Origin: Roseibium sp.
GTDB lineage: Bacteria > Pseudomonadota > Alphaproteobacteria > Rhizobiales > Stappiaceae
NCBI GenBank assembly: GCA_017643925.1
Contig: JAEPML010000001.1
Span: forward strand, 574,378-638,377
Reading direction: 5' to 3'
Length of the DNA stretch: 64,000 nt
Positions within the stretch are counted from its first letter, which is position 1; each line of letters starts with the position of its first letter. The translations under genes and the position numbers were made by a program. Shown piece by piece: positions 44,954-54,131 of the stretch. The notes beneath the pieces are model-generated. The model had not been told where the DNA came from, did no database searches, and saw nothing but the letters and a program-made list of their open reading frames with translations.

Positions 44954-46303
44954 TCAGTCGCTGGCGAATGTCTGCGCGGCGCGTTTCCGGCATACCAGCC
45001 AGAGCGAGATGCCGCGCAGCCCCAAAAAGATCTCCAGCGCAAGCCACAGGCCATGATTGCCCAGAAACGGGAACAGGATGTAGTAGGCGGCGATGAAGGC
45101 CGCGAGCGACAGCAGCATCATGTTGCGCATGGTTTCCGACCACGTCGCGCCAATAAAGACACCGTCCATCTGGAAGGCCAGAACCGCGACCACCGGGGCG
45201 ACGATGACCCAGATCAGATAGGTGGCTCCGAGCTCGCGAACCTCGGGCGCAGTTGTCATGAACGCAATCATGTGCGGACCGAAAGCCAGAAACAGGAACG
45301 AGAGCAGACCGGCAAGGGCGAAGCTCCAGATTGCCGTGAGTTTGAGTGTCCGGTCGAATGCAGGCCGGTAACGCGCTCCGACAGCCCGTCCTGCAAGCTG
45401 CTCGGCCGCTGTCGCCAGCCCGTCCAGGAAATAGCCCGAGACGAGAATGAATTTTTCCAGAACGGCATTCGCTGCCAGCATCGCATCGCCCTGATCAGCC
45501 GACCGAGCCATGAAAAAGGCGTAGGCATAAAGGAGGGCGAAAGAGCGGATCATGATGTCCCGGTTGAGGGCCATCATTCGCAACAACAGGCGCTTGTCGA
45601 AAACGACGCGGGCGTCCGGCCACGTCCCCCGTTTTCCAGTGGTCAGGACGAGTGCCACGCCCAGGGCAAAAGCGGCGATCTCGCTCAACACCGTCGCGAA
45701 GGCAACACCTTCGACGCTCCAGCCCAGGTAAACGACGAACCAGACACTGAGGATGATGTTGAGGCCGTTGAGAAACAGCTGCAGCGCCAGTCCCGTTCCG
45801 GCTCGGCCAAGTCCGATGAACCAGCCCAGGATCGCGTAGTTGGCCAACAGGAAGGGCGAACTCCAGATCCGAACATCGAAATAGCGTTGCGTTGCCGACT
45901 GAACCTCGTCGGATCCACCGAGAAACCATAATCCTGCGTCCCGGACAGGCGCATGAATTGCGATCACGAAGAGCCCGCCCAGGGCCGCGATGACGAAGGC
46001 TCTGAGAAGCGTCGCCTTGATCTCTTCATCGTTTCGGCCGCCGACGGCCTGCGCAGTCAGTCCGGTTGTTCCCGAACGCAGGAAATTGAACGTCGTGAAG
46101 ACCAGGTCGAAAATGATGCCACCCAAGGCGATGCCACCCAGAAGTGCGGCATCCCCGATCCGTCCGATCACAGCCATATCGACAACACCCAGCAGCGGCG
46201 TTGACAGGTAGCCAAGCGTCATGGGCACGGCTATGGCCAGAACGGAGCGATGCGTGACCGAAAAAGACAGGTCGGCCGGATTGCGGGGTGGGGCTGAAGA
46301 CAT
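44954..46303 (-). CDS. MATE family efflux transporter (DinF-like)
   Basis: This is a 449-residue, 12-helix multidrug/toxic-compound extrusion transporter driven by a sodium or proton gradient. It shows the N-half VPMTLGYLSTPLLGVVDMAVIGRIGDAALLGGIALGG and C-half GYFLDGLATAAEQLAGRAVGA, which match the DinF branch. The start at 46303 (MSSAPPRNPADLSF) leaves a normal short N-terminus; 30 upstream codons do not look coding. Substrate unknown. Confidence 0.92.
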   Translation of the reverse strand: MSSAPPRNPADLSFSVTHRSVLAIAVPMTLGYLSTPLLGVVDMAVIGRIGDAALLGGIALGGIIFDLVFTTFNFLRSGTTGLTAQAVGGRNDEEIKATLLRAFVIAALGGLFVIAIHAPVRDAGLWFLGGSDEVQSATQRYFDVRIWSSPFLLANYAILGWFIGLGRAGTGLALQLFLNGLNIILSVWFVVYLGWSVEGVAFATVLSEIAAFALGVALVLTTGKRGTWPDARVVFDKRLLLRMMALNRDIMIRSFALLYAYAFFMARSADQGDAMLAANAVLEKFILVSGYFLDGLATAAEQLAGRAVGARYRPAFDRTLKLTAIWSFALAGLLSFLFLAFGPHMIAFMTTAPEVRELGATYLIWVIVAPVVAVLAFQMDGVFIGATWSETMRNMMLLSLAAFIAAYYILFPFLGNHGLWLALEIFLGLRGISLWLVCRKRAAQTFASD

Positions 46304-46442
46304 GGATGGCTTTCTTGGATCAGCAGGTCTTCTTGTCCATTGCGGGCTGGTCGTCAATCCCCTTTGACCCTCAATCCCGGGACCGGTTTCCAAACAGGGG
46401 AACAGGCTTTAAGAACCCGCAATGCGCGCTATAGTCTCAAAA

Positions 46443-47372
46443 ATGACCCTGCCCATCGTTCACCATCCGGCCTACTGCGCAGACCTGCCGGCAAATCACC
46501 GCTTTCCGATGGACAAGTTCCGGGCTGTTGCCGACCTGATCCGGTCAGAGGGTCTGCTTGGCGACGGAGACTTTGTCAGACCGCGACCGGCACCGTTCGA
46601 ATGGATCGCCCTCGCGCATGATGCTGCCTATGTCGATCAGGTGTTCAACGGCCGCGTCCCTGAGAGGATCGCCCGGGAAATCGGGTTCCCGATGCGCGAC
46701 GACATTGCCTTGCGTGCCAGATGTGCAACCGGCGGCACCGTTCTGACGGGTTATCTTGCGCTTGAGCACGGGCTTGCCTGCAACACGGCCGGTGGCAGCC
46801 ATCATGCGCGCCGCAGGCACGGAGCAGGCTTCTGCGTTTTCAACGACGTTGCCGTTGCCATTCGGGTGATGCAAGCGGACGGGGCTATTCGCAAGGCGCT
46901 GGTGATAGATCTCGACGTTCACCAGGGTGACGGCACCGCCGAGATCTTCCAGGGTGATCCTGATGTTTTTACATTCTCGATGCATTCCGAAAAGAACTAT
47001 CCCGTTCGGAAGGTTCCTTCCGATCTCGATGTGGGTCTGGATGACGACACGGGTGACATCCAATACCTGGCAACGTTGGCAGAGGTCTTGCCGGACCTGT
47101 TGACGAGCGACAGGTGGGATCTCGTATTTTTCAACGCAGGGGTAGATCCCTTTGCCGATGACCGGCTTGGTCGCCTGTCGCTGTCCAGGCAGGGGCTGCG
47201 TGATCGGGATCGCTATGTCATCGAAACGGTCCGCGAGAAGGGACTGTCACTCGCAGGCGTCCTGGGTGGGGGGTATTCGGACGACATCGACGAACTGGCC
47301 GACCGTCACGTCACCCTTCACAGGCAAGCCAGCGCGGTGTTCGAAACAGGGTTCGAGAACGCCTCACCTTGA
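46443..47372 (+). CDS. Histone deacetylase family protein
   Basis: This is a 309-residue zinc-dependent deacetylase of the class II-like bacterial HDAC/acetoin-utilisation/acetylpolyamine group. Active-site motifs: GGSHHARRRHGAGFCVFNDVAVA with the tandem histidines, VIDLDVHQGDGTAEI with zinc ligands Asp and His, and NAGVDPFADDRLG with the third ligand Asp. It starts MTLPIVHHPAY at 46443; no strong ribosome-binding site is visible. The length and lack of an inserted helix resemble acetylpolyamine or lysine deacetylases of unknown target. Confidence 0.92.
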   Translation: MTLPIVHHPAYCADLPANHRFPMDKFRAVADLIRSEGLLGDGDFVRPRPAPFEWIALAHDAAYVDQVFNGRVPERIAREIGFPMRDDIALRARCATGGTVLTGYLALEHGLACNTAGGSHHARRRHGAGFCVFNDVAVAIRVMQADGAIRKALVIDLDVHQGDGTAEIFQGDPDVFTFSMHSEKNYPVRKVPSDLDVGLDDDTGDIQYLATLAEVLPDLLTSDRWDLVFFNAGVDPFADDRLGRLSLSRQGLRDRDRYVIETVREKGLSLAGVLGGGYSDDIDELADRHVTLHRQASAVFETGFENASP

Positions 47373-47394
47373 AGCAAACGTTCGACTAAACAGG

Positions 47395-47670
47395 CTAGCG
47401 GGATTTTCCCATCGCCAGCACTCGGGTCACGAGCCAGATAGGGACAACAACGATCGCGCCGATGAGCAGGTAGCCACCCAGTTTGCCGATGGCCTGGAAG
47501 CCGAGGTTCCAGAGCCTTTCGAAAAAGTCGATGACCATGTGCACCAGGTCAATCGGGTCCAGATTGAGGGCGGAAAGAACAATTCCGACGACAAAGGACA
47601 AAAACACCAGCCGCAGCAAAACCTGCGCGGGTGAGCCTCCCAGGAACCGGCTCAAGCCGTTGTCGGACAT
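47395..47670 (-). CDS. DUF6460 small membrane protein
   Basis: This is a 91-residue protein with the family pattern LSRFLGGSPAQVLLRLVFLSFVVGIVLSALNLDPIDL, a first membrane helix at about 16-36, an amphipathic stretch, and a second helix near 66-85 (GGYLLIGAIVVVPIWLV). Such proteins are widespread in Hyphomicrobiales and uncharacterised. Start 47670 has GGAGGGAAAC directly upstream, better than the ATG four codons earlier. It is convergent with the HDAC-family gene. Confidence 0.85.
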   Translation of the reverse strand: MSDNGLSRFLGGSPAQVLLRLVFLSFVVGIVLSALNLDPIDLVHMVIDFFERLWNLGFQAIGKLGGYLLIGAIVVVPIWLVTRVLAMGKSR

Positions 47671-48228
47671 GTTTCCCTCCAAGGGTACTGATTTACCAAA
47701 CTTGCAAGGAAGTTAGGAACAATCACAGCGAATTACAATGCAGGTCGGCAGAATGGTCCAGGGGACATGTAGTCCCTTTGGTCATTGTCGAAACTGCATA
47801 TTAATTTCATTTGGTGTCGTAAATAGTAAAATCCCGACAGTCTCACGCCAAAGACAACCGCTTCAAGTTCGACTATTGATGAATCAGAAAAGAAAACTGG
47901 GACGTGCAGACCACCTACAAATCGGTTCGGCTCAGTCTTTTCTCTACCTGTGGCGAAAGACAACCGCATCGCCGGACCCAGTCCGAAGGTGCAAGACAAA
48001 CGGCCACGTTGCAGGATGGGCTTGAAGTTACGTGCACAAGGACGTTTCTCGTTGTCTCCTCGTCCTGGCATGTTGAACTGGAACAGGTTTTCAAGCGGGA
48101 GTCTTGAGATCTGTCAGGCATTTGGAACGATTTTTGGCACGGTGGCTGATACGCCCGAATCCGCCCCGTGCCGCAATTCTCTAAAACTCTGAGTTCGACC
48201 GGATGCGATACGCGCTATCGGCAGTCGA
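47671..48228. other. Long gene-free region
   Basis: These 558 bases lie between the DUF6460 start and the end of the AraC gene. No frame shows a recognisable family or good ribosome-binding site. AAAGACAACCGC appears twice, near 47851 and 47955. It could be the decayed remnant of a gene or hold a small RNA; I cannot support either. Confidence 0.4.
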
Positions 48229-49380
48229 TCACTCGACCTCTGAAGCTTCTCTCAGGCCCGTAACGCCTTGTGAGATGCCGGAGAGCGGTGAGAGCTCCAG
48301 TTCCTGGTCTTCTTTGGCCTTGTGTGAGACATTGCGCGCAGCACCTGCGCGTGGGCGCTGGTCCCTGACTTTTCGCGGAGACACACCGAACCAGGTCTTT
48401 ACCGCCCGCGAAAAGGTGCTCAACTCGGAAAACCCGAGCAGGTAGGCGATTTCCTTCATGGGAAGGTTGGTGCTTCGCAGGTATCTTTCGGCTGCCGAGC
48501 GCCTGATCTCCTCGCTGAGCTTGCGGAAGTTGGTCCCTTCCTTTTCCAGAAGACGCTGAACGGCGCGTTGGGACATGCCCAGCTTGGCAGAAATCTGCGG
48601 CAACGTGCAGCTTCCATCCGAAAGACTGGCCGCGACCTCGTTTGCAATCCGCGACAGGGGCGCTTCCATCTGGCCGAACCTGTCGAGTTCGCCTGTCGCG
48701 GCTTTCAAGATGATGTCGTAGAGGTGGCTGTCGTTGCGGCGCAGGGGCCGCGCCAGAAGCGACTTGGGAAAGGAAATCCGATTGTGGGGCGCGCCAAATT
48801 TCAGGCGGCCCTGATACTTCTTTTGGAACGCGGAGAGATCGTTTGGCGGCGACGTCGCAATCTCGATGAGGATAGGCGGCGTCTGCATGTCGAGGGCATG
48901 CTCAAGCTGCTGGGTTGCCCATCCAATCCTCGCGAACATGTTTTGCCGCCACTCGCCGCGCCCCTCCAGAATGGGCCACTCGACATAGCCACTGGATTCG
49001 TCCTCGAAGAAAATCATCTTGTAGGCGTTCGTTCGAATGGGAATGAACTTGACCCATGCCTGACAGGCCTCACGAAGGGAGGGCGCACAGGCAAACAGGT
49101 AGTCGAAGATGGAAAAACAGCCGATGTCGACATTGTTGAAGAGATCGAACATGACCGCGTCGCTGCAGAGTTCCGAGGCCACGTGCTCAAACACGCCATG
49201 CCATGCAGTAATCGGCACGACGCCCTGCGGATCTTCAAGGCTGGCAAGGTCAAAATTATAAAGCTGGGCGATATGAGGCCAGTCCAAATCCTCATTTGAA
49301 CAAATATCGCGCAAAACGCGAAAGACGTCAGCGCGCGCCCATTCGCCACCAAGCGGCATATTCTTCTCCGGCCGACTCAT
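48229..49380 (-). CDS. AraC family transcriptional regulator
   Basis: This is a 383-residue regulator. The N-terminal two-thirds match the arabinose-binding-like domain of the OruR/ArgR-type AraC subfamily (VLRDICSNEDLDWPHIAQLYNFDLASLEDPQGVVPITAWHGVFEHVA). The C-terminal AraC HTH pair is at about 265-345 (LPQISAKLGMSQRAVQRLLEKEGTNFRKL and MKEIAYLLGFSELSTFSRAVKTWFGVSPRKVR). About 40 extra C-terminal residues are unusual. It lies 138 bases downstream of the fadJ-type gene on the same strand, separated by a strong terminator, so it is probably transcribed alone. A role in lipid catabolism is only suggested by position. Confidence 0.88.
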   Translation of the reverse strand: MSRPEKNMPLGGEWARADVFRVLRDICSNEDLDWPHIAQLYNFDLASLEDPQGVVPITAWHGVFEHVASELCSDAVMFDLFNNVDIGCFSIFDYLFACAPSLREACQAWVKFIPIRTNAYKMIFFEDESSGYVEWPILEGRGEWRQNMFARIGWATQQLEHALDMQTPPILIEIATSPPNDLSAFQKKYQGRLKFGAPHNRISFPKSLLARPLRRNDSHLYDIILKAATGELDRFGQMEAPLSRIANEVAASLSDGSCTLPQISAKLGMSQRAVQRLLEKEGTNFRKLSEEIRRSAAERYLRSTNLPMKEIAYLLGFSELSTFSRAVKTWFGVSPRKVRDQRPRAGAARNVSHKAKEDQELELSPLSGISQGVTGLREASEVE

Positions 49381-49480
49381 CTCTGCAATCCTTTAACGCA
49401 GATGGTGCATGACTGGACCACAAGGATCAAGTTTTGTCGTCTCTGGCAAATATCAATTGGGGTTCAATTTTGGAAAAGGA

Positions 49481-49508
49481 AGAACCGCCTCCGGGTGGAG
49501 GCGGTTCT
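49481..49508 (-). terminator. Terminator of the beta-oxidation operon
   Basis: AGAACCGCCTCC and GGAGGCGGTTCT form a perfect 12-base-pair stem around a four-base loop, 11 bases past the fadJ-type stop. On the minus strand it is followed by TCCTTTTCC. It should end the minus-strand operon from the acyl-CoA dehydrogenase side. Confidence 0.9.
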
Positions 49509-49518
49509 AAGGATTTGA

Positions 49519-51729
49519 TTAGGCTGCGTCTTTGTCTTTCAGCGCTCCATTTGGAGGAAACTTGCCGTAGAAGGTCTGGTTTTCCTTCGCAAGATCGCGC
49601 AACAGCTTGTTGGCCTTGAAACGAGGGCCCCATTTGCGTGTGAACTTCTTGCAAAGCTCGACGAAGGCCGGGGTCCCCATCATGTCGATGTAGCTGAGCG
49701 TGCCGCCCGAATACGGCGCAAAGCCAAATCCGAGGATTGAACCGACATCGGCTTCGCGAACATCGGTCAGGCACTTTTCTTCAAAGATCCTGGCCGTTTC
49801 CAGCGCCTGCATCACCAGAAGGCGTTGCTTCAACTCCTCGATATTGAAGCTGTCGGCGGGTTTGGGTTTTCCGGTCACTTCCGGGATGCCGGGCCAAAGG
49901 CTCTTGTCCTTGCCCTTGTAGTCATAAAAGCCTTTGCCGTTTTTCCGGCCAAAGCGCTCCCGGTTGGCGACCATTTCTTCCAGGATGTTGTCGAGCGGGC
50001 CTTCGACATATTTCACGCCGAGATCCTTGCGCGTTGCCGAGACGATTTTCCACGCCAGGTCAAGTGCGACCTCGTCGCCGAGCGAGAGAGGACCGACGGG
50101 CATGCCAGCCATCTTGCCGGCATTTTCGATCATGGCTGCGGGGACGCCGTCTGCCAGCATCATCAGGCCTTCGCGGATATATGTCATCACCACGCGGGAT
50201 GTGTAGAAACCGCGGCTGTCATTGACGACAATCGGCGTCTTCTTGATGGCTTTGATGTAGTCGAGGGCCATGGCAAGGGCGCGGTCGGACGTGCGTTTGC
50301 CCAGGATCACCTCAACAAGCATCATCTTGTCGACAGGCGAGAAAAAGTGGATGCCGATGAAATTCTTCGGACGCTTGGACGCCTGGGCAAGCGACGTGAT
50401 CGGCAACGTGGAGGTGTTCGAGGCATAGATCGCGCGGGATTTCATGACCGCTTCGGCCTGCTCCGTCACCATCTTCTTGATCTCGCGATCCTCGAAGACC
50501 GCTTCGATTACCAGGTCGCAGTCCGCCAGTGCGTCATAGTCGGCGGTCGCCGTGATCTTGGAGAGCAGCTTTTCCTTCTGCTCTTCGGTGGCCCGGCCGC
50601 GCTTGATGGCCTTGCTGATCAACTCGTCCGAGTGTGCCTTGCCCTTGTCGGCGGCTTCCTGGTCACGATCGATCAGGACGACATCGATGCCCGCCTGGGC
50701 CGTCACGTAAGCAATGCCCGCGCCCATGAAGCCGGCGCCCAGTATACCGACCTTCTTGATCTTGTTCGGGCGTTGATCCACCGGACGGCGTGCCAGCTTG
50801 TTGAGTTCCTGCATGGAGACGAACAGGGACCGGATCATGTTGGCCGCTTCAGGCGTCTGCAGCACCTTGGCGAAATAGCGGCTTTCGACCTGGAGCGCGA
50901 GATCCATCGGCAATTGCAGGCCTTCAACAACCGCATGCAGCAGGTAACGGGCACCCGGGTAATTGTCGAAGGTTTCGCGGCGATAGATCGCGTTGGCCGC
51001 AGGCCAGAACTGGAAGCCTGCCGGTGAATAGATTTTGCCGTTGGGAAGCTTGTAGCCTTTCTTGTCCCACGGTTTGACCGGGTCCAGGCCGGCCTTCAGC
51101 ATTTTCTTGGCGGCTGCGACCAGTTTTCGTGTGCCGGTAACCTCGTCCACAAGCTTCATTTGCCGGGCTTGTGGTGCGCGCAATGTCCGCCCCTGAAGCA
51201 GGAACTGCATGCCTTGCTGGCCATCGGTCATGCGCATCACACGCTGGGTGCCGCCTGCGCCGGGGAAAAGACCGACCTTGACTTCCGGAAGGCCCATTTT
51301 CAGACCCTCGTCAACGACCCGGCCGTGGCAGGCAAGCGCCAGTTCGGTACCACCGCCCATGCAGGTGCCGGCGACAGCCGCCACAAACGGTTTTCCGCAG
51401 GTCTCAAGCTTGCGGTAGACGAGTGTCAGTTTCCGTGATCCTTCGAACAGGGATTTTGCGGCCGCTTCCGGATCGTTTCCGCGCTTGACGTGAAAGTCCT
51501 TCAAGAGGCCCTCCAGCATCGTCAGGTCGGCGCCGCCGGAAAAAGCGGATTTGCCGGACGCGATGACGGCTCCCTTGACGGCATCGTCGCCAACAACTTG
51601 GTCGATCAGCGCATCGAGTTCGTCCATTACGGTCAAATCGATGACATTCATGGACTTCTCGGGCATGTCCCACGTGATAAGGGCGATGCCGTCTTCGTCT
51701 GTTTCGATGGTGAAATTTGTGTAGCTCAT
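49519..51729 (-). CDS. fadJ: Multifunctional enoyl-CoA hydratase / 3-hydroxyacyl-CoA dehydrogenase (FadJ/FadB type)
   Basis: This cytosolic enzyme carries out the hydration and NAD-dependent oxidation steps of beta-oxidation. The 736-residue protein has an N-terminal crotonase domain (about 1-190), with the oxyanion-hole CMGGGTELALACH and catalytic glutamate in LPEVKVGLFPGAGG. The dehydrogenase begins near residue 330, with the dinucleotide motif GILGAGFMGAGIAYVTAQAG, the catalytic His in GIHFFSPVDKMMLVEV and the conserved NDSRGFYTSRV. The start has GAGGAGAATTTT upstream. The thiolase gene lies upstream with a small cupin gene between them, so together they form a complete thiolytic spiral. 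Confidence 0.94.
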   Translation of the reverse strand: MSYTNFTIETDEDGIALITWDMPEKSMNVIDLTVMDELDALIDQVVGDDAVKGAVIASGKSAFSGGADLTMLEGLLKDFHVKRGNDPEAAAKSLFEGSRKLTLVYRKLETCGKPFVAAVAGTCMGGGTELALACHGRVVDEGLKMGLPEVKVGLFPGAGGTQRVMRMTDGQQGMQFLLQGRTLRAPQARQMKLVDEVTGTRKLVAAAKKMLKAGLDPVKPWDKKGYKLPNGKIYSPAGFQFWPAANAIYRRETFDNYPGARYLLHAVVEGLQLPMDLALQVESRYFAKVLQTPEAANMIRSLFVSMQELNKLARRPVDQRPNKIKKVGILGAGFMGAGIAYVTAQAGIDVVLIDRDQEAADKGKAHSDELISKAIKRGRATEEQKEKLLSKITATADYDALADCDLVIEAVFEDREIKKMVTEQAEAVMKSRAIYASNTSTLPITSLAQASKRPKNFIGIHFFSPVDKMMLVEVILGKRTSDRALAMALDYIKAIKKTPIVVNDSRGFYTSRVVMTYIREGLMMLADGVPAAMIENAGKMAGMPVGPLSLGDEVALDLAWKIVSATRKDLGVKYVEGPLDNILEEMVANRERFGRKNGKGFYDYKGKDKSLWPGIPEVTGKPKPADSFNIEELKQRLLVMQALETARIFEEKCLTDVREADVGSILGFGFAPYSGGTLSYIDMMGTPAFVELCKKFTRKWGPRFKANKLLRDLAKENQTFYGKFPPNGALKDKDAA

Positions 51730-51747
51730 TGGAAAATTCTCCTCTCG

Positions 51748-52146
51748 TCAGGCGCCGGTGGAGTGGGATGAGGTGGATTGCAAGTGCGCGCGTTGCTGTG
51801 CTGCAGACTTGGTCCCTTGCACCACCACGTCACCCGTGTGTTTCGTCTCGGCTGGTTCAAACAGCATCACCCAGCATTCGCTTTCTGCGAGCGGGTTGTG
51901 TTCAACCCCCTTGGGCACGACATGCATGTCGCCCGCATTTAAGACGACGTCGTCGCGGTCGCGGTACTGCATGGTCAGGCTGCCCTTGACGATGAAAAAC
52001 AGCTCGTCTTCGTTCTCGTGGTCATGCCAGACGAACTCGCCCTTGAGCTTGGCGAGCTTGACGCTCTGATCATTGACGTCAGCGACGACGCGCGGTGACC
52101 AGAAATCGGAGATCTCGGCAAATTCCCTGTCGATGTTGCTGATCAT
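51748..52146 (-). CDS. Cupin domain protein
   Basis: This is a 132-residue single-domain cupin. Motif 1 is [20 protein letters not shown], with the two histidines and glutamate spaced as G-x4-H-x-H-x4-E, and motif 2 is [14 protein letters not shown], with the third histidine. These should bind a divalent metal. The last 25 residues are low in complexity ([13 protein letters not shown]). Its start is only three bases after the thiolase stop and it precedes fadJ by 18 bases, so it is inside the operon. The function in beta-oxidation is unknown. Confidence 0.85.
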   Translation of the reverse strand: MISNIDREFAEISDFWSPRVVADVNDQSVKLAKLKGEFVWHDHENEDELFFIVKGSLTMQYRDRDDVVLNAGDMHVVPKGVEHNPLAESECWVMLFEPAETKHTGDVVVQGTKSAAQQRAHLQSTSSHSTGA

Positions 52147-52149
52147 GGC

Positions 52150-53358
52150 TCAGACCCGCTCGATGATCGTTGCCGTGCCCATGCCTGCACCGATGCAAAG
52201 GGTGACGATGGCGGTGTTGAGGTCCCGGCGTTCCAGCTCGTCCAGAACGGTGCCCATGATCATCGCGCCGGTTGCACCGAGCGGGTGACCCATGGCGATC
52301 GCGCCACCATTGACATTGACCGTGTCCGGATCCAGGTCGAAGGCCTGCTGATAGCGCAGGACCACGGAAGCGAAGGCCTCGTTGATCTCGATGAGATCGA
52401 TGTCCTTCATCTCCATCTTGGCGTTTTTCAGGAGTTTTTCGGTGACATCCACCGGGCCTGTCAGCATCAGGGCGGGTTCGGAACCGATATTGGCGAAAGC
52501 CCTGATGCGAGCCCGCGCCTTTAGACCGGAGGAGCGGCCCGCGGTGCTGGAGCCGATCAGGACGGCGGCAGCGCCATCCACAATTCCGGACGAGTTGCCG
52601 GCATGATGAACATGCTTGATGGTTTCGATTTCGGGGTGCGCCTGGATGCCGACCGCGTCGAAGCCACCCATGCTGCCCATCAGTTCAAACGAGGGATTGA
52701 GCGATGCCAGTGACTGCATGTCGGTCTCGGGACGCATGTGCTCGTCCCGATCTAGGATGGTGATACCGTTTATGTCCTTGACCGGTACCACAGACTTGGA
52801 GAAACGGCCTTCGTCCCAGGACTTGCCGGCACGTTTCTGGCTCTGAACCGCATAGGCGTCGCAATCGTCCCGGGAAAAGCCATACTTTGTCGCGATCAGG
52901 TCAGCAGAAACGCCCTGCGGCATGAAATAGGAGGGGATGGCCACCTGCGGCTCGATCGGCCAGGCGCCACCCGAAGCACCGATGCCGACGCGGCTCATGC
53001 TTTCAACACCGCCAGCAACAACAAGCTTGTGCTGACCGGCCATGACCTGCGCCGATGCCATGTTGACCGCATCCAGACCGGATGCGCAGAAGCGGTTGAT
53101 CTGCATGCCTGGGACCGAGGTGTCATAGTCGGCTGCAAAGACGGCTGCCCGGGCAATGTCTCCGCCGGCTTCCCCGACCGGATCCACGCAGCCAAGCACA
53201 ACATCGTCCACCTTGGCGGTGTCCAGATTGTTGCGCTCGCGAATGGCTTCCAGGGCCGTTGCAGCCAGGCGGACAGACGGCACTTCGTGCAAGGCGCCGT
53301 CCTTCTTGCCGCGGCCACGCGGGGTCCGCACGTGATCATAGATATAGGCTTCTGGCAT
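52150..53358 (-). CDS. Acetyl-CoA C-acyltransferase (thiolase)
   Basis: This thiolase cleaves 3-ketoacyl-CoA with CoA in the last step of beta-oxidation (FadA type). The 402-residue protein has the acylation cysteine Cys91 in [13 protein letters not shown], the catalytic histidine in [15 protein letters not shown], and the second cysteine in TLCIGAGMG near the C-terminus. It is preceded by a strong AAGGAGGATCTG site. It sits between the GST and cupin genes in one minus-strand operon. Confidence 0.95.
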   Translation of the reverse strand: MPEAYIYDHVRTPRGRGKKDGALHEVPSVRLAATALEAIRERNNLDTAKVDDVVLGCVDPVGEAGGDIARAAVFAADYDTSVPGMQINRFCASGLDAVNMASAQVMAGQHKLVVAGGVESMSRVGIGASGGAWPIEPQVAIPSYFMPQGVSADLIATKYGFSRDDCDAYAVQSQKRAGKSWDEGRFSKSVVPVKDINGITILDRDEHMRPETDMQSLASLNPSFELMGSMGGFDAVGIQAHPEIETIKHVHHAGNSSGIVDGAAAVLIGSSTAGRSSGLKARARIRAFANIGSEPALMLTGPVDVTEKLLKNAKMEMKDIDLIEINEAFASVVLRYQQAFDLDPDTVNVNGGAIAMGHPLGATGAMIMGTVLDELERRDLNTAIVTLCIGAGMGTATIIERV

Positions 53359-53385
53359 CAGATCCTCCTTAGGAACGGAACGTCC

Positions 53386-54024
53386 TCATCCTGCGTCCGG
53401 CATGGGATGGCCGGGCATGAGGTCATAAGGGTGTTTCCAGCCGGGCAGGGCCTTGATCCGGTCCAGCCAGGCGGTGACATCAGGGTATTGCGCCATGTCG
53501 ATGCCGAGTTCTCCCTCGTAGAACAGGTAGCTGCACAGGGAAAAATCGGCGATGGTCGGCTTGGCGCCAATGGCGAATTCGTTCTCGGCGAAATGCTTGT
53601 TCAGGATGGCGAGTGCGCTTTTGACGCGGCCATCCAGAAACTTCGTGACATCGGTCTCGCCCGTCTTTGCAAGCGTGCGCATGAAACGGAGCGGCCCGAT
53701 CAGCCCGGACACTTTCTGATTGTCAAAAATTGTCCAGCGCAGGACTTCACGTCGTTCTTCGGTGTCATTCCATCCGAACTTGCCGAATTTTTCGAACAGG
53801 TAGTCCATGATCACCGCTGACTGGGTCAGAGTGCGACCATCAAACTGCAGGACAGGCACTTCACCCATCTCGTTGAGCGTGTTGCGGAACTCTTCCGAGC
53901 GGGTTTCACCGTTGAAAAAGTCGACCCATCTGGGTTCCCAATCGGCACCACAAAGTTCCAGCATCAGGGCCACCTTGTAGGAGTGACCGGACTGGGCCAT
54001 GCAATGTAGAACGTATTCAGCCAT
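53386..54024 (-). CDS. Glutathione S-transferase family protein
   Basis: This is a 212-residue cytosolic GST. The N-terminal thioredoxin-fold domain (about 1-78) has MAEYVLHCMAQSGHSYKVALMLELCG and the cis-proline plus Ser-containing EVPVLQFDGRTLTQSAVIMDYL. The helical C-terminal domain ends with the GHPMPDAG region. Its place between the acyl-CoA dehydrogenase and thiolase genes suggests detoxification of reactive acyl intermediates, but no substrate can be read. Confidence 0.88.
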   Translation of the reverse strand: MAEYVLHCMAQSGHSYKVALMLELCGADWEPRWVDFFNGETRSEEFRNTLNEMGEVPVLQFDGRTLTQSAVIMDYLFEKFGKFGWNDTEERREVLRWTIFDNQKVSGLIGPLRFMRTLAKTGETDVTKFLDGRVKSALAILNKHFAENEFAIGAKPTIADFSLCSYLFYEGELGIDMAQYPDVTAWLDRIKALPGWKHPYDLMPGHPMPDAG

Positions 54025-54131
54025 AACTTGAAAATCTCCCTGGCAAATCGAATCCGAAGCAAGACTATACGGGCTCGAACAGATATGCGCGGGTGGATTT
54101 CCAGCCCGGACGAGACCGGGCCGGGTGAAGA

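Noticed and set aside
49825..51027. Plus-strand open frame of 400 codons opposite fadJ
   Set aside because: Opposite the FadJ-type gene, rich in His and Arg, without motifs; antisense.
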